Assembly (NCBI GenBank): GCA_035315065.1
Contig: DATFYM010000162.1
Location: 1-45,421, forward strand
DNA from: DATFYM01 sp035315065
Lineage (GTDB): Bacteria; Acidobacteriota; Terriglobia; UBA7540
Length of the DNA stretch: 45,421 nucleotides
Direction: 5' to 3'
Position numbers and translations under genes: made by a program. Position 1 is the first letter of the stretch. Each line of letters starts with the position of its first letter. The notes beneath the pieces were generated by a model. It ran no database searches and was not told the origin of the DNA. It saw only the letters and a list, made by a program, of their open reading frames with translations. Below are positions 23,906 to 32,265 of this stretch, piece after piece.

Positions 23906-26119
23906 TCATTTCCAAACTTCAGTAATTGACTCGGCGCTAGTATCGCCGGAATTGAGTGGGAGCAATCCGAAGTTCTCTTCAATCGTCTTCAGGACGCTGT
24001 AATGAGTATATGCTTTTGTGATCTCCCCCGGCTTCACCATGTCCCCTAAGAAAACGGTATAGATCCGGTTAGTCCTTTCGAGAGTTTCTGACTCGTCAAA
24101 TGTGACAACGATGAGAGTTCCCTTCATCTTCTCGTCTAGAGGAAGCGAATTCTTTAAGAACCTGTTCAACCAACTTGAAGCTTTCTTTAATCCCACGTGA
24201 GGTCGCAACACTGGGTCGTGCCCGTCATCATCCACGTTTGGGCTGTAGAACATATATCGAGGGAGAGGGTGCTTTTTCGGGTCGCTTCTGAAGCCTTCGA
24301 CGTCAGCCACAAATCTGTTGTGCGGGTCCTGGGTATCGACGGATACTACGTTGCCGAAGCTTTCTTGTTGAACTTTCGCAAAACTCAAAAATGGGACGTG
24401 CTTTCTAGCGTATTTCCCACGGTCACCAAGAAAAGGTTCGGGTTCTGATGGATAATCCTCAGCGTAGTTCTTCCAATCCAGGAAATCAGCGATAGTCCGA
24501 TGGCTGCTGTCGTCGGGGAGGGTGATCTGCTGATTGCTATGAACGCCAAACGAGCTGCCGGCAACCATTGCCAGATAATTGGGATAAGACGGGTGACTCA
24601 AGGCCTTAAAGTTGCTGAAGCTAGCTCCCGTCTGCGCTAACTGAGCCAAAAACGGATCTTTCATTGCAGAAACGTAGTTCTGGTTTTCCAGCACGATAAT
24701 CAATACGCGATCGAAATGTTTCCCAGCACTCGCAACGGGGACTAGCGGTAGGGCTGGCCCTTGGGCTGGTGGAGGGCTCGCCGCGGGAGCCGGAACCAGA
24801 GTCACTGCCTTCAACTGATCGAGCGAAGTCAGCACGGCCTGCCAGCGAGCGGGGTCCTTCTTCGTCTGGATCGGTGCGGAGAGGTCCGAATAGAAGTTTA
24901 GGATGTTCTCGCGCAACTCCGGTGACGTCCGATCGAACTGTCGCTCTGAAAGCTTGACCAGCAACTTCGCATACGCGTCATCGGTCAGTGTGTATTCCGC
25001 CGCCTGGGTCTTCTTGCCTGTATCGAAATCAATATCGGCGAGTTGGGGGAAGTGCGTTCGCCCTTCTTCCAGAAAGGCCCGGTATTGATCGACGGAGGTG
25101 TTGATGCTTTTGAAATACTGGTCCTCCGTCTGCGCCGTAGGGTTATTGAACGCCAGCGCTTTGAAAGGCCCAATTTTCGGCATGTATCGCAAGAACACTG
25201 ATAATACGCGCGTCAGGAATCCCGGCTTGGTGTAGTCTTTTCCCCAATTTTTTTCATAATCGGAGCGCGAAAGACGGTAAAGGAACTTCCGTTTTGAGAA
25301 ACTGGGCTCTTCGCGCATCATGTCTTTCTTATGGGTCCGCAGCGCGACCCGCGTCATCTCCGGGATCAGCCGGCTGACAGAGTAACGGTACGAGCCGATC
25401 GCGAGATCCTCGCGGGGAAGCACATCTTTCAATTCCACTCCGTAGACAACCGGAAAGACCCGCTCCAGCAGGGGCTTGGACACCTGAAACCCGATGAAAT
25501 CGTGATATTGCTGCGACGCATAACGGTTCTTCGCAACCTGCACCATGTCGAACCCGAATTCCGTTCTGATATGCGCCGTCTTGTCGTCCGCGTACTTGAC
25601 AGAGTTGCCGAACTTCGCTCGCAGCTTCGGATATTGGACCGCGACGGCCCAGTTGACGGTCGGATGGCCGGCAATGTCTGACGCATAGTGTGCTAAAGCA
25701 CCCATGGCGAACGCGTACTCGTTAGCATCCTGACTCTCAAGCAGCAGCTCACGAACGAAGTCCCCGCTACGAACGTAATGTACCAGATCGCTGAATTGCT
25801 TGCTGCCGAATGGATAGTAGCCGAGGTCCTGAATGACGGCGCCGCCGTAAGCATAGGCGTGCGCCTCCGTGATTTGGTCCTCCGTTAGCCCCGGAAATCG
25901 CTGGAGCAGGAGGGGCCGGATCTCATCTTTCCAGAGCAGGTCCACGATCTCCTCGTGGGTGAGGACGGAGTATGAGAACGAGCTACCGCTGGACATCAGC
26001 AGAACCAGGAAGAGCGCTAACGCACGCAGACGCAGGAGGCGCCAACCCCTGGCGTTGGCGCCCAGACATGATCCTGCGTATTTTGGCCTCGTTGAACAAT
26101 ACTCTGATTGTTTTCCCAT
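23906..26119 (-). CDS. secreted fusion of zinc-dependent phospholipase C-like and phosphoesterase domains
   Basis: This encodes 737 aa. A signal peptide ends near residue 50 (ALALFLVLLMSSGSSFS). Residues 50-400 resemble zinc-dependent phospholipase C/S1-P1-type proteins: LTHEEIVD at the mature N-terminus, and ALAHYASDIAGHP with the His/Asp/His metal ligands. A Pro/Ala-rich linker (about 440-465) leads to a phosphoesterase domain of the AcpA/PF04185 type: FDRVLIIVLENQNY, HPSYPNYLAMVAGS, NVDDDGHDP, VTFDESE. Both halves would act on phosphate esters of lipids outside the cytoplasm. The combination in one chain is uncommon. Confidence 0.85.
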   Translation of the reverse strand: MGKQSEYCSTRPKYAGSCLGANARGWRLLRLRALALFLVLLMSSGSSFSYSVLTHEEIVDLLWKDEIRPLLLQRFPGLTEDQITEAHAYAYGGAVIQDLGYYPFGSKQFSDLVHYVRSGDFVRELLLESQDANEYAFAMGALAHYASDIAGHPTVNWAVAVQYPKLRAKFGNSVKYADDKTAHIRTEFGFDMVQVAKNRYASQQYHDFIGFQVSKPLLERVFPVVYGVELKDVLPREDLAIGSYRYSVSRLIPEMTRVALRTHKKDMMREEPSFSKRKFLYRLSRSDYEKNWGKDYTKPGFLTRVLSVFLRYMPKIGPFKALAFNNPTAQTEDQYFKSINTSVDQYRAFLEEGRTHFPQLADIDFDTGKKTQAAEYTLTDDAYAKLLVKLSERQFDRTSPELRENILNFYSDLSAPIQTKKDPARWQAVLTSLDQLKAVTLVPAPAASPPPAQGPALPLVPVASAGKHFDRVLIIVLENQNYVSAMKDPFLAQLAQTGASFSNFKALSHPSYPNYLAMVAGSSFGVHSNQQITLPDDSSHRTIADFLDWKNYAEDYPSEPEPFLGDRGKYARKHVPFLSFAKVQQESFGNVVSVDTQDPHNRFVADVEGFRSDPKKHPLPRYMFYSPNVDDDGHDPVLRPHVGLKKASSWLNRFLKNSLPLDEKMKGTLIVVTFDESETLERTNRIYTVFLGDMVKPGEITKAYTHYSVLKTIEENFGLLPLNSGDTSAESITEVWK

Positions 26120-26144
26120 GGATCAAATGACCTTCTGCCAGCGG

Positions 26145-26333
26145 TCAACCCTTCAAGTGGAACCGGGAGAGGTTGCTCAAGAGTCCAAAAACATTCAGGA
26201 GCCATAAAACCACACCGATCACCACGACGGCATTCAAGATGGATTTAATGGACGATGCCATCGGGATGTAGTTGTTGACGAGCCAGAGAAGAACACCAAT
26301 CACGATCAGAACCAACAAGACTTGAACTAACAT
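26145..26333 (-). CDS. Thivi_2564-type small membrane protein
   Basis: This encodes 62 aa. The ATG at 26333 follows AAGGAGGATTGA. Two hydrophobic segments (VLLVLIVIGVLLWLV and LNAVVVIGVVLWLLNVFGLL) are separated by NNYIPMASSIKSI, the pattern of the Thivi_2564 family of tiny membrane proteins. The end of the upstream gene overlaps it by 89 bp in another frame. Confidence 0.88.
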   Translation of the reverse strand: MLVQVLLVLIVIGVLLWLVNNYIPMASSIKSILNAVVVIGVVLWLLNVFGLLSNLSRFHLKG

Positions 26334-27249
26334 GATTCAATCCTCCTTGTTCTGCTTTCGACGGCTGGCCTGGAGGCCCGCCCCCGGTTAGACGCTGTTG
26401 CGCCAGTTGCGTATTGTGGGCCGCTGGGATCGTCCCAGCCCCCGCAAGTTGGGAGTAGCTGTATGCCAAGTCGTGAGCGAGCATGGTCGACACCCCGAAC
26501 AGGCGCACCTTGGCGGTGAATTCGGAGGAAGTCGGCAGCCACATTTCACCGACCTGAGCGTAAACGAACGCAATGTGCAGGTCACGCAGCCACCACGAGG
26601 GGCTCTTCTGCGGTTCTCCCTCGGTGCGGCGGATCAAATAGGTTTCCGCATCGACCCAGATAGTCCCGTGTAACAGATTTTTGTCCTTTCGTTTAGGAAG
26701 GAGCTGAAGGACGTAACAGCGCCGGCCACTTGCAGCTTCTTCACGCACGAATTGAAAATCGTAATTATCCCGGGAGATATCGCTCGCGCCACCATTCTTT
26801 GCCAAGGCGGCCTCTCGTTCCAGCACGAGTCGAACAATCTTTTCTCCGATGACACTACCCTCGGTCGCTTGGATACGATAGTTTTTGGAGTCAGGGGGAC
26901 GGAAGGTTACGTCGGCAATCACTCGTGATCTGGCCTTATCCCGTTTCTGGCCAAAAAGCTCGTATTCCCGCGTAACCGTGTAAGAACGAACGTGAGTCTG
27001 ATTTTGAACGGCGGCCTGCGACATGCACGCCACGGTAGTTTCCATCGCCAGAGCGGTCGGCGCCGCATGGGCGCCGGGAGCACACATCCCGTTCGAATTC
27101 TGTTTTGGCTCCCCAGCCGACCCCGACGCCGCGTCTGACGCTCTGTAACTTTCGGCGCTCTGCTTCTGTCCAGAGTTCAGCGCACCCGTCATCAGCGGCA
27201 GCGCCAACGAGAACAGAGCAAGGTTCACGCAATAACTGCTGCACTTCAT
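26245..27249 (-). CDS. secreted LolA/outer-membrane-lipoprotein-sorting-like protein
   Basis: This encodes 334 aa. A signal peptide is followed by a low-complexity stretch (residues 25-75). The core (residues 85-260) resembles LolA-like beta-sheet proteins: SYTVTREYELFGQKRDKARS, VADVTFRPPDSKNYRI, GTIWVDAETYLIRRTEGEPQ, then GEMWLPTSSEFTAKVRLFGV. Such proteins probably bind lipids in the periplasm. The last 30 codons run out of frame into the next gene and look random, so the true stop may have been lost. The first copy of the direct-repeat promoter lies 113-179 bp upstream. Confidence 0.75.
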   Translation of the reverse strand: MKCSSYCVNLALFSLALPLMTGALNSGQKQSAESYRASDAASGSAGEPKQNSNGMCAPGAHAAPTALAMETTVACMSQAAVQNQTHVRSYTVTREYELFGQKRDKARSRVIADVTFRPPDSKNYRIQATEGSVIGEKIVRLVLEREAALAKNGGASDISRDNYDFQFVREEAASGRRCYVLQLLPKRKDKNLLHGTIWVDAETYLIRRTEGEPQKSPSWWLRDLHIAFVYAQVGEMWLPTSSEFTAKVRLFGVSTMLAHDLAYSYSQLAGAGTIPAAHNTQLAQQRLTGGGPPGQPSKAEQGGLNHVSSSLVGSDRDWCSSLARQQLHPDGIVH

Positions 27250-27361
27250 CGTCGGCCGACTTTCTTAAAGCCCGGCCAGGCGTTCTTTCTGCCAGGCATC
27301 TACGGCACTTTTCGCCGAGCAAACCGCGTCTGCTAACGAACAGGCTCCAAGAGCCATACTC

Positions 27362-27428
27362 TTTATACCCCCTTGGGCAATTTGCCGTCAGCCCAGTGTT
27401 GCTCACACCTCTGGTCAAAATTGCTCAT
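27362..27428 (-). promoter_or_regulatory. direct-repeat promoter, copy 1
   Basis: Read leftwards: TGAGC, 5 bp, TGACC, 7 bp, TGAGC, 5 bp, TGGGC, overlapping the -35-like CTGAC (27387-27391). A 19-bp spacer follows, then TATAAA (27362-27367). Predicted transcription would start near 27355, about 105 nt before the LolA-like gene at 27249. Confidence 0.75.
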
Positions 27429-28072
27429 CCGAGTCAAGACCGGGGACTACGAGAAGATCAGCGAGGGTTTGGCACACTAGGCCAGATAACTAGCGTTTTT
27501 CAAGATCGTGGCCGGAAGCTGCCAGTCATGATTCTTTACACCTCGGTGCCCACCCAATCTGGGTCGGGCGCGAACGGTGACTACCTGGGGGGCGTTGGTC
27601 ATTCACATACCATCGACACGTAGGCGTGAAACGAAACGAAGCAGATCTATGGACTACAGTTTATAATAGCAAGATAAGCTGTTTATTTTCATCAATATCG
27701 TGGGATTAGAGAAATAAGCCCTGTGTTTTCATCAATATCGTGGGATGTTCCAACATCCCATTTTCCATATGCTTTGTTTTCATCAACATCGTGGGATGTT
27801 CCTTCATATTTCAGTATACGTCCGCCGCTCTCGCCTGCGGGTAGCGGACTTCGGCTCCCCTTCAGGGGACCACCTGGGGACGGTCGCCGACCACTACCAC
27901 AACGAGACTCGGCCCTTCGCCTTGGCAAGACATCCTTCATTACTTTCCAGTCCGGGCAGCCTCTCCCTCGCCCAAACCGATTCCGCGGCCCTTCCCTTCC
28001 CGCGCCAGCGGAACAGACATTCCTCGCCACTGCCGCGGCCGCAAGAGCGGAAACACTCCCGCTTCTAAATAA
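27429..28072. other. stretch with SHD(I/V)DEN-coding repeats and no assigned gene
   Basis: There is no gene of recognised family. A leftward open frame at 27692-28030 (112 codons, GTG start) lies just after a consensus promoter and ends in repeat units. Its first 70 codons look like random Arg/Pro/Gly-rich translation. It may be a real orphan, a non-coding transcript, or the remnant of a repeated element. Confidence 0.35.
27686..27797 (-). repeat. three copies of a 21-bp repeat, two in frame as SHDxDEN
   Basis: Copies lie at 27686-27706, 27726-27746 and 27777-27797; the third differs by one base (Ile to Val codon). Spacings are 40 and 51 bp. The two right-hand copies are in frame in the leftward frame and encode GTSHDVDEN and GTSHDIDEN; the leftmost is out of frame. 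A perfect 9-bp dyad TGGGATGTT/AACATCCCA lies at 27741-27760 on the edge of the middle copy. Confidence 0.65.
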
Positions 28073-28099
28073 CTATAGCATAGATGATCGAGCTGTCAA
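28072..28099 (-). promoter_or_regulatory. consensus sigma70-type promoter reading leftwards
   Basis: On the minus strand TTGACA (28094-28099), a 16-bp spacer and TATAGT (28072-28077) form a near-perfect promoter. It points at the frame 27692-28030 with the SHDxDEN repeats. Confidence 0.6.
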
Positions 28100-28503
28100 C
28101 ATCATTATTTGAGACCGTGGGACCCAATTCATACTTGAACTTCCTCCCTGGGTCGTTCTTTTCTGCCCCGTAAACGAAATCGAATTTACCTTGCCCATCG
28201 TCCGTCCGATGGTGTCGGATGTGGAGTTCGGGACCTTCTGGACTTGAACCATCGGAATTCCCATGACCACTCTCGCCATGCCATCAGTGCTCTTGACCTT
28301 GCTAGGTCATCCGCTTCCGCACTCGCCTTTTGATCCCAGAGGCTGAATGACAGAGCTCCCTTTCCCGCCGGCAGAACAAAAGCCGCAAAGCCCCGGAAAC
28401 CCTTTTGCTTTCGAAACAGCGGGACAACTTCCTCCTCAAGAGCCCTGGCAAGGTTCACCGTGGACCCGGGTTTCACCTTCATGAGAGCCGCTCGTGCGAC
28501 CAT
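28073..28503 (-). pseudogene. ABM-like (antibiotic biosynthesis monooxygenase fold) protein, frameshifted
   Basis: From 28503 the frame MVARAALMKVKPGSTVNLAR, then EEEVVPLFRKQKGFRGFAAF and SFSLWDQKASAEA matches a dimeric alpha/beta-barrel ABM-type domain. Near 28280 the family-like continuation (ARVVMGIPMVQVQKVPNSTS) is found in another frame, while the original frame runs on as basic random sequence. A single-base indel around 28278-28290 explains this. The 3' end beyond about 28150 is probably non-coding. Confidence 0.6.
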
Positions 28504-28675
28504 GGTGTTCCTCTCCTGAACTCCCCTCGCGCCAGATCCCAGTTAGGAGATCGAGGCGAGAGTTTCGCGTTCTTCGGACGCCCGTTGTTACGCGAATCCG
28601 CCTCCGCCAAGGGTAAAACTCGCAATGCCCTCCGGGAGGCTGGGTTCAGAGCGCACACCCGAGACCGTTTCCAGC

Positions 28676-28900
28676 TTAGTTGTCCCGCATCAATGGATAA
28701 CTTCGCGCGCCAACGATCCCGCTGGCTTCTTTGGCAGCTTGGCAGTAACCACTGACATCTCGCGCCGCTTTGATCGAATGAATGCCTGGGAGGCCGGCCC
28801 CACGAGCCAGAATGTCGGCGCTGATCGAATCCGTGTGCAGGTAGATCCACAGGTTGGCTTCACTCACCGACATGTTGGACAAATCGTAGTCGAAGGTCAT
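28676..28900 (-). CDS. 74-aa protein of unknown function
   Basis: The ATG at 28900 is preceded by GGAGGGAGA, a strong ribosome site, which favours it over the longer frame from 28978. The protein (MTFDYDLSNMSVSEANLWIY and following) is soluble and mixed alpha/beta, without Cys pairs or membrane helices. No family was recognised. Confidence 0.45.
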   Translation of the reverse strand: MTFDYDLSNMSVSEANLWIYLHTDSISADILARGAGLPGIHSIKAARDVSGYCQAAKEASGIVGARSYPLMRDN

Positions 28901-29035
28901 TCTCCCTCCACGCAGCTTCCTTCCGAGGTTTGCTATCACTCGACAACCGGTGCGATCAGCCAACCAGGATGAACGCACCGGTCACGGCCAAACTAGATTG
29001 CAGTCTGTTGGCGATGGGGCATTCTCATCCAACCC

Positions 29036-29203
29036 CTAGATGTTCAGACGCAATCCGCCGAGCAGGTACAAGAGCACCACAACGACCAGGACCACGCCGA
29101 CGATCCCGATGCCTCCGTTCGTCCCCCATCTGCGATATCCGTAATAGCCTCCGCCTCCGCCAAACACGAGCAACAAAACCACAATCAGCAGAATCAGTAA
29201 CAT
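29036..29203 (-). CDS. 55-aa DUF3309-like membrane protein
   Basis: The ATG at 29203 follows AAAGGAGATTCCC. The protein has a hydrophobic start (MLLILLIVVLLLVFGGGGGY), a polar turn with YGYRRWG, and a second hydrophobic segment (GIVGVVLVVVVLLYLLGG). This two-helix layout with a glycine/tyrosine-rich turn is that of the DUF3309 mini membrane proteins common in stress-gene clusters. Confidence 0.72.
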   Translation of the reverse strand: MLLILLIVVLLLVFGGGGGYYGYRRWGTNGGIGIVGVVLVVVVLLYLLGGLRLNI

Positions 29204-29369
29204 GGGAATCTCCTTTCAGCTCCGGATTGCTTTCGCTCCGGGTCCGATTTTTAGGGGGAAGCCCCGGCTGGCTCTCCCCCGAACACGAGGAACAAACTCG
29301 ATTGCCAGTCCCTCTCTTGGTTTCTTGCGTCTCCGCTTCGCCGGGCGGACCAGGACTACTGCAACATAA

Positions 29370-29888
29370 CTACTGCGGGTTGTCCGGCTTCTCAGTCTTC
29401 TGCTTCTTTTCGCGGTCTCCGCGGTCGCTTTCAGGGCTGACTGCTTTTTTGACTCCCTTGCCGAAGTCTTTGCCCCCACGGCCCAGACCCTTACCCATTT
29501 CCTTGCCCGCCGCGACGGGCTTACCTTGCTTCATCTCGTGGCCGGCTTCTTCGCCGCCCTTTCCAACCTCTTGGCCGGCGCCTTTGAAACTGCCTCCGAT
29601 CGACTCCGGTCCCACGCCGAGCTTGCCTGCTGTCTGGGCATCAAGCCGTCCGGTGACCTCTAGATTCTCAGATTTCTGATATTGCTGAATCCCGTCGCGG
29701 GTTTGGGGACCTAAGATGCCATCGATCTGCCCCGTGTAGTAGCCTTTATCACGCAGAGTCTCCTGCACCTTCTTGATGTCGCCACGGTCGAGCGCGGAAG
29801 CGAGCGGGATCAGGAATAGTCCTAACATCCCAGTCATCAGAAGGGTGAAGATAACCCTGGTCCACACCACTTTCCTGTTTGTAGACAT
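29370..29888 (-). CDS. secreted peptidoglycan-binding-domain protein
   Basis: This encodes 172 aa. The N-terminus has a long basic region and hydrophobic core (VIFTLLMTGMLGLFLIPLAS) acting as signal peptide or anchor. Residues 35-90 form a PG_binding_1 domain: IKKVQETLRDKGYYTGQIDG, then LGPQTRDGIQQYQKSENLEV. The C-terminal 80 residues are low-complexity Gly/Lys/Glu repeats (GKEMGKGLGRGGKDFGKGVK). The protein is probably bound to the cell wall. A 6-bp dyad TGGCAG-TTT-CTGCCA lies at 29955-29969 upstream. Confidence 0.88.
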   Translation of the reverse strand: MSTNRKVVWTRVIFTLLMTGMLGLFLIPLASALDRGDIKKVQETLRDKGYYTGQIDGILGPQTRDGIQQYQKSENLEVTGRLDAQTAGKLGVGPESIGGSFKGAGQEVGKGGEEAGHEMKQGKPVAAGKEMGKGLGRGGKDFGKGVKKAVSPESDRGDREKKQKTEKPDNPQ

Positions 29889-29954
29889 ATTGTTCCTCCC
29901 TTTCGAGGGTGCTAGTTGCAGGCCGCTTATAAAAGCCCGCCCGATGTCGCAAAA

Positions 29955-29969
29955 TGGCAGTTTCTGCCA
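29955..29969. promoter_or_regulatory. dyad TGGCAG-TTT-CTGCCA
   Basis: A perfect 6-bp dyad lies 67 bp before the start of the peptidoglycan-binding protein gene. It is not a sigma54 site, because the GG to GC spacing is wrong. It may be an operator. Confidence 0.3.
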
Positions 29970-30059
29970 TGTCTATGAGACCTGCCTGTCCCTCTCCTTG
30001 GCCCATCGAGTCACTTGACTTCGCTGGGAGGAAGAGACACGAGAGACCCCGGCCATTCC

Positions 30060-30284
30060 CTACGTTTTCCGTCTCGATCCAACCGCGACCAGGGCTACAC
30101 CTCCCACCAGGGCAAGTCCACCGAGAATCGGAGGCAACGGAATCCGCTCTTTCACTGTCTCAGTTGCGTGAATCGGACCCAGGTCCACCACCTTCTTTTG
30201 GTGCGTGTACGAGATGCCCCGGTAAGCCAGGGACACAACCCCCAGGACAATCAGCAAGATCCCGATCACGATTGGCGTCTTCAT
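30060..30284 (-). CDS. 74-aa two-helix membrane protein
   Basis: Two transmembrane helices (PIVIGILLIVLGVVSLAYRG and ILGGLALVGGVALVAVG) flank a polar loop with YTHQKKVVDLGPIHATETVK. This loop motif recurs in small acidobacterial and proteobacterial membrane proteins sometimes grouped with DUF3185. It lies 24 bp after the SYLF gene and is probably in the same operon. Confidence 0.75.
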   Translation of the reverse strand: MKTPIVIGILLIVLGVVSLAYRGISYTHQKKVVDLGPIHATETVKERIPLPPILGGLALVGGVALVAVGSRRKT

Positions 30285-30308
30285 ATCGAGGCCTACCTCG
30301 CTCAGGCG

Positions 30309-31028
30309 CTACCTTTCAGCAGTCGGACCGTTGAACGATTGGCCGCCGTTGGGAGAGTACTTCGCCAGCGTGCCGTCCAGCCGCCGAGCATCTACGGGAG
30401 TGCGCACCGTGCCGTCGATAAGAATCTCTTTGGCGCTGACCCTGCGCCCGTAGAGTTTCTCGTTATCGTCCGCATCTTGCTTGACTACGGACCCGTCCAG
30501 AGACAGGCCGGCAAACAAGCCCTGTGACCGCGAGTAGCTGAGGATCTCGGCGTGGAGTTGCGCGTCCGTCGCGCCTTCCGCCGAACGACCCACCGGTCCC
30601 GCCGCTACGGAGGCTTCCGCCCCCAACTTGACGCTGTCCTGAACCAGCTTTCTTGCCCCATCGGGGTTCATCACGATAAAGACGACGTCAGTGGCCTTGC
30701 CGCCGATCTGAAATCCGACGCTTCCGCCACCCAGAGTAAACATGGAAGGCGCGCCCCACTCGCCGTTCCCGCCCCGGCGGCACACCAGCATGCCGCGTCC
30801 ATAAGTGCCACCGACTCCCAGAGCGAACTTCAGCTCCGAGGGAACGATGCCCACACAGACCGCTTTCTCCATCAACTCATCAGGAATGCCCTTGTCGGGA
30901 GTCCCCATGATCTCGTTGAGAACGTTGGTGGCCTTTTGCAGTTGGCTGTCGTTGCCCTTGTTCTTGTCGCCGGCGAATGCCGACGCACAAAACGTCAGAA
31001 CCAGAAAAACCAGAGTAAGTCTTTTCAT
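30309..31028 (-). CDS. secreted SYLF-domain lipid-binding protein
   Basis: This encodes 239 aa. The ATG at 31028 follows AAAGGAGCTCG and opens a signal peptide (RLTLVFLVLTFCASAFAG). The SYLF (Ysc84/DUF500) domain covers residues 30-205: IPDELMEKAVCVGIVPSELK, GGTYGRGMLVCRR, GGSVGFQIGGKATDVVFIVM, VKLGAEASVAAGPVGRSAEG and a SYSRSQGLFAGLSLDGSVV block. SYLF domains bind phosphoinositides in eukaryotes; bacterial ones are periplasmic and poorly understood. It is followed by the 74-aa membrane protein. Confidence 0.93.
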   Translation of the reverse strand: MKRLTLVFLVLTFCASAFAGDKNKGNDSQLQKATNVLNEIMGTPDKGIPDELMEKAVCVGIVPSELKFALGVGGTYGRGMLVCRRGGNGEWGAPSMFTLGGGSVGFQIGGKATDVVFIVMNPDGARKLVQDSVKLGAEASVAAGPVGRSAEGATDAQLHAEILSYSRSQGLFAGLSLDGSVVKQDADDNEKLYGRRVSAKEILIDGTVRTPVDARRLDGTLAKYSPNGGQSFNGPTAER

Positions 31029-31184
31029 TTCGAGCTCCTTTTTGTCGTTACATCCTCGACCGGCGTGTCCGATGTTCCCGTTCAGAACTGTCGGACTAGG
31101 GGCCGGCACTACCATTTCCCGAGGCTTCTCTCCAACCATCCCACTGACGGCGGAGTTTCGGCCGCTCGTTTGCGCGAAGCGAGT

Positions 31185-31769
31185 TCAGGCCGCAGTCGTC
31201 GCCGCACGGGCCATCTCCGGCTCGCCGACCAGCTCTTCAAAGAGTGTCCGGTAATGAATCATGGCTTGACGCAGCTCTTCTGTGCTGGCTTGCCCCCGCG
31301 TCTGCCGAAGCGCGATGGCGTGAGCGGTTCGGTAATTCTCCATGACTTTCGGATGATCCACGGAGATATCTGCCGCCCGTTGTTCGAAGTCACTTACCGG
31401 ATAGCCGCGCGTGGACATCACATCGGCCAGCAGTTGGTCGGCCTCGGATACCGCGCCTCCGGGGCTGTCAACAAACCGCGCCTGGACCCTGCGCCAGGAC
31501 TCCACGAAGCGCGCACGATCACCCATCCCGAGCGGCCGGATGTGGAGAGCCTCGACTCGCTCTTTGCGCTCGTCGAGCCCGGTTTCCGCATGCCGCCGGC
31601 TCCCCCCTTCCTTCACGGCGCGGGCGTACTCAACGCCACCGAACTGCGCGCGCAGTCTTGCCGTGCGGCGCTTTCGGAGAACAACCCACCCGACGATTCC
31701 AGCAACCACAATCACGGCAAGACCGATGATTAAGGCTAATTCTGTAGTGCTCAATGCTGTTATGTCCAT
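31185..31769 (-). CDS. membrane-anchored protein of unknown function
   Basis: This encodes 194 aa. The ATG at 31769 is preceded by GGAGGTTGATC. One transmembrane helix lies near the N-terminus (LALIIGLAVIVVAGIVGWVV) followed by basic residues and a long helical soluble part (FVESWRRVQARFVDSPGGAV, then DQLLADVMSTRGYPVSDFEQ). This soluble part is a recognisable but unnamed conserved pattern in soil bacteria. Two copies of the direct-repeat promoter lie upstream (31980-32046 and 32200-32265), so expression may be tightly controlled. Confidence 0.75.
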   Translation of the reverse strand: MDITALSTTELALIIGLAVIVVAGIVGWVVLRKRRTARLRAQFGGVEYARAVKEGGSRRHAETGLDERKERVEALHIRPLGMGDRARFVESWRRVQARFVDSPGGAVSEADQLLADVMSTRGYPVSDFEQRAADISVDHPKVMENYRTAHAIALRQTRGQASTEELRQAMIHYRTLFEELVGEPEMARAATTAA

Positions 31770-31979
31770 GATCAACCTCCAGTTTGTGTACCACTCCCTG
31801 ACTTTCGTCTAGGAGCCGTCAATGCCGGTTGAGTGAGCGCAATCCCTCTTACTATTGTTCCAGCGCTCTCCCCACCTGGCCGATTTTCCTTTGAATCTTC
31901 CCAGCCGCCCTTTCGACTTTTGCCTTCCGTTTCCAGAAAGGGATCATCTGCCTCTGGCTAAACCTTCGACCCGCTTTCT

Positions 31980-32046
31980 GTTATAGCCTTGAGCCTTATT
32001 CCGCGTCAGTTCAGTACGGCTCACGTGTTTGGTCACAATTGCTCAT
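31980..32046 (-). promoter_or_regulatory. direct-repeat promoter, copy 2
   Basis: Read leftwards: TGAGC, 5, TGACC, 7, TGAGC, 5, TGAAC overlapping CTGAC (32005-32009), a 19-bp spacer, TATAAC (31980-31985). Predicted start is about 205 nt before the gene at 31769. Confidence 0.75.
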
Positions 32047-32199
32047 TCCGTTTATGATAAGTGCCTAGCCTGGACTTGGGCACCAGGGAAACCAGAACTG
32101 CGATGTCTGTAACTCTGGCGAGATGGTTCATAAGAGTTGCCTCGAACTCAACTTGCATGGCGCCTCTCACCTGGCGACAGGTCGGTTGCAGACATTCTG

Positions 32200-32265
32200 G
32201 TTATACCGTTCCATGGAAGGAGTATCAGTTCAGTACGGCTCAGAACATTGGTCAAAACGGCTCAG
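32200..32265 (-). promoter_or_regulatory. direct-repeat promoter, copy 3
   Basis: Read leftwards: TGAGC, 5, TGACC, 7, TGAGC, 5, TGAAC overlapping CTGAT (32224-32228), an 18-bp spacer, TATAAC (32200-32205). It lies 220 bp upstream of copy 2 in the same intergenic region. Confidence 0.75.

Noticed and set aside
27686..27797. Three spaced repeats considered as a CRISPR array
   Set aside because: Only three 21-bp units with unequal gaps (19 and 30 bp), partly coding and in frame, with no cas genes nearby.
29955..29969. TGGCAG...CTGCCA considered as a sigma54 promoter
   Set aside because: The GG-to-GC spacing is 10 instead of 12 and the site is a symmetrical dyad.
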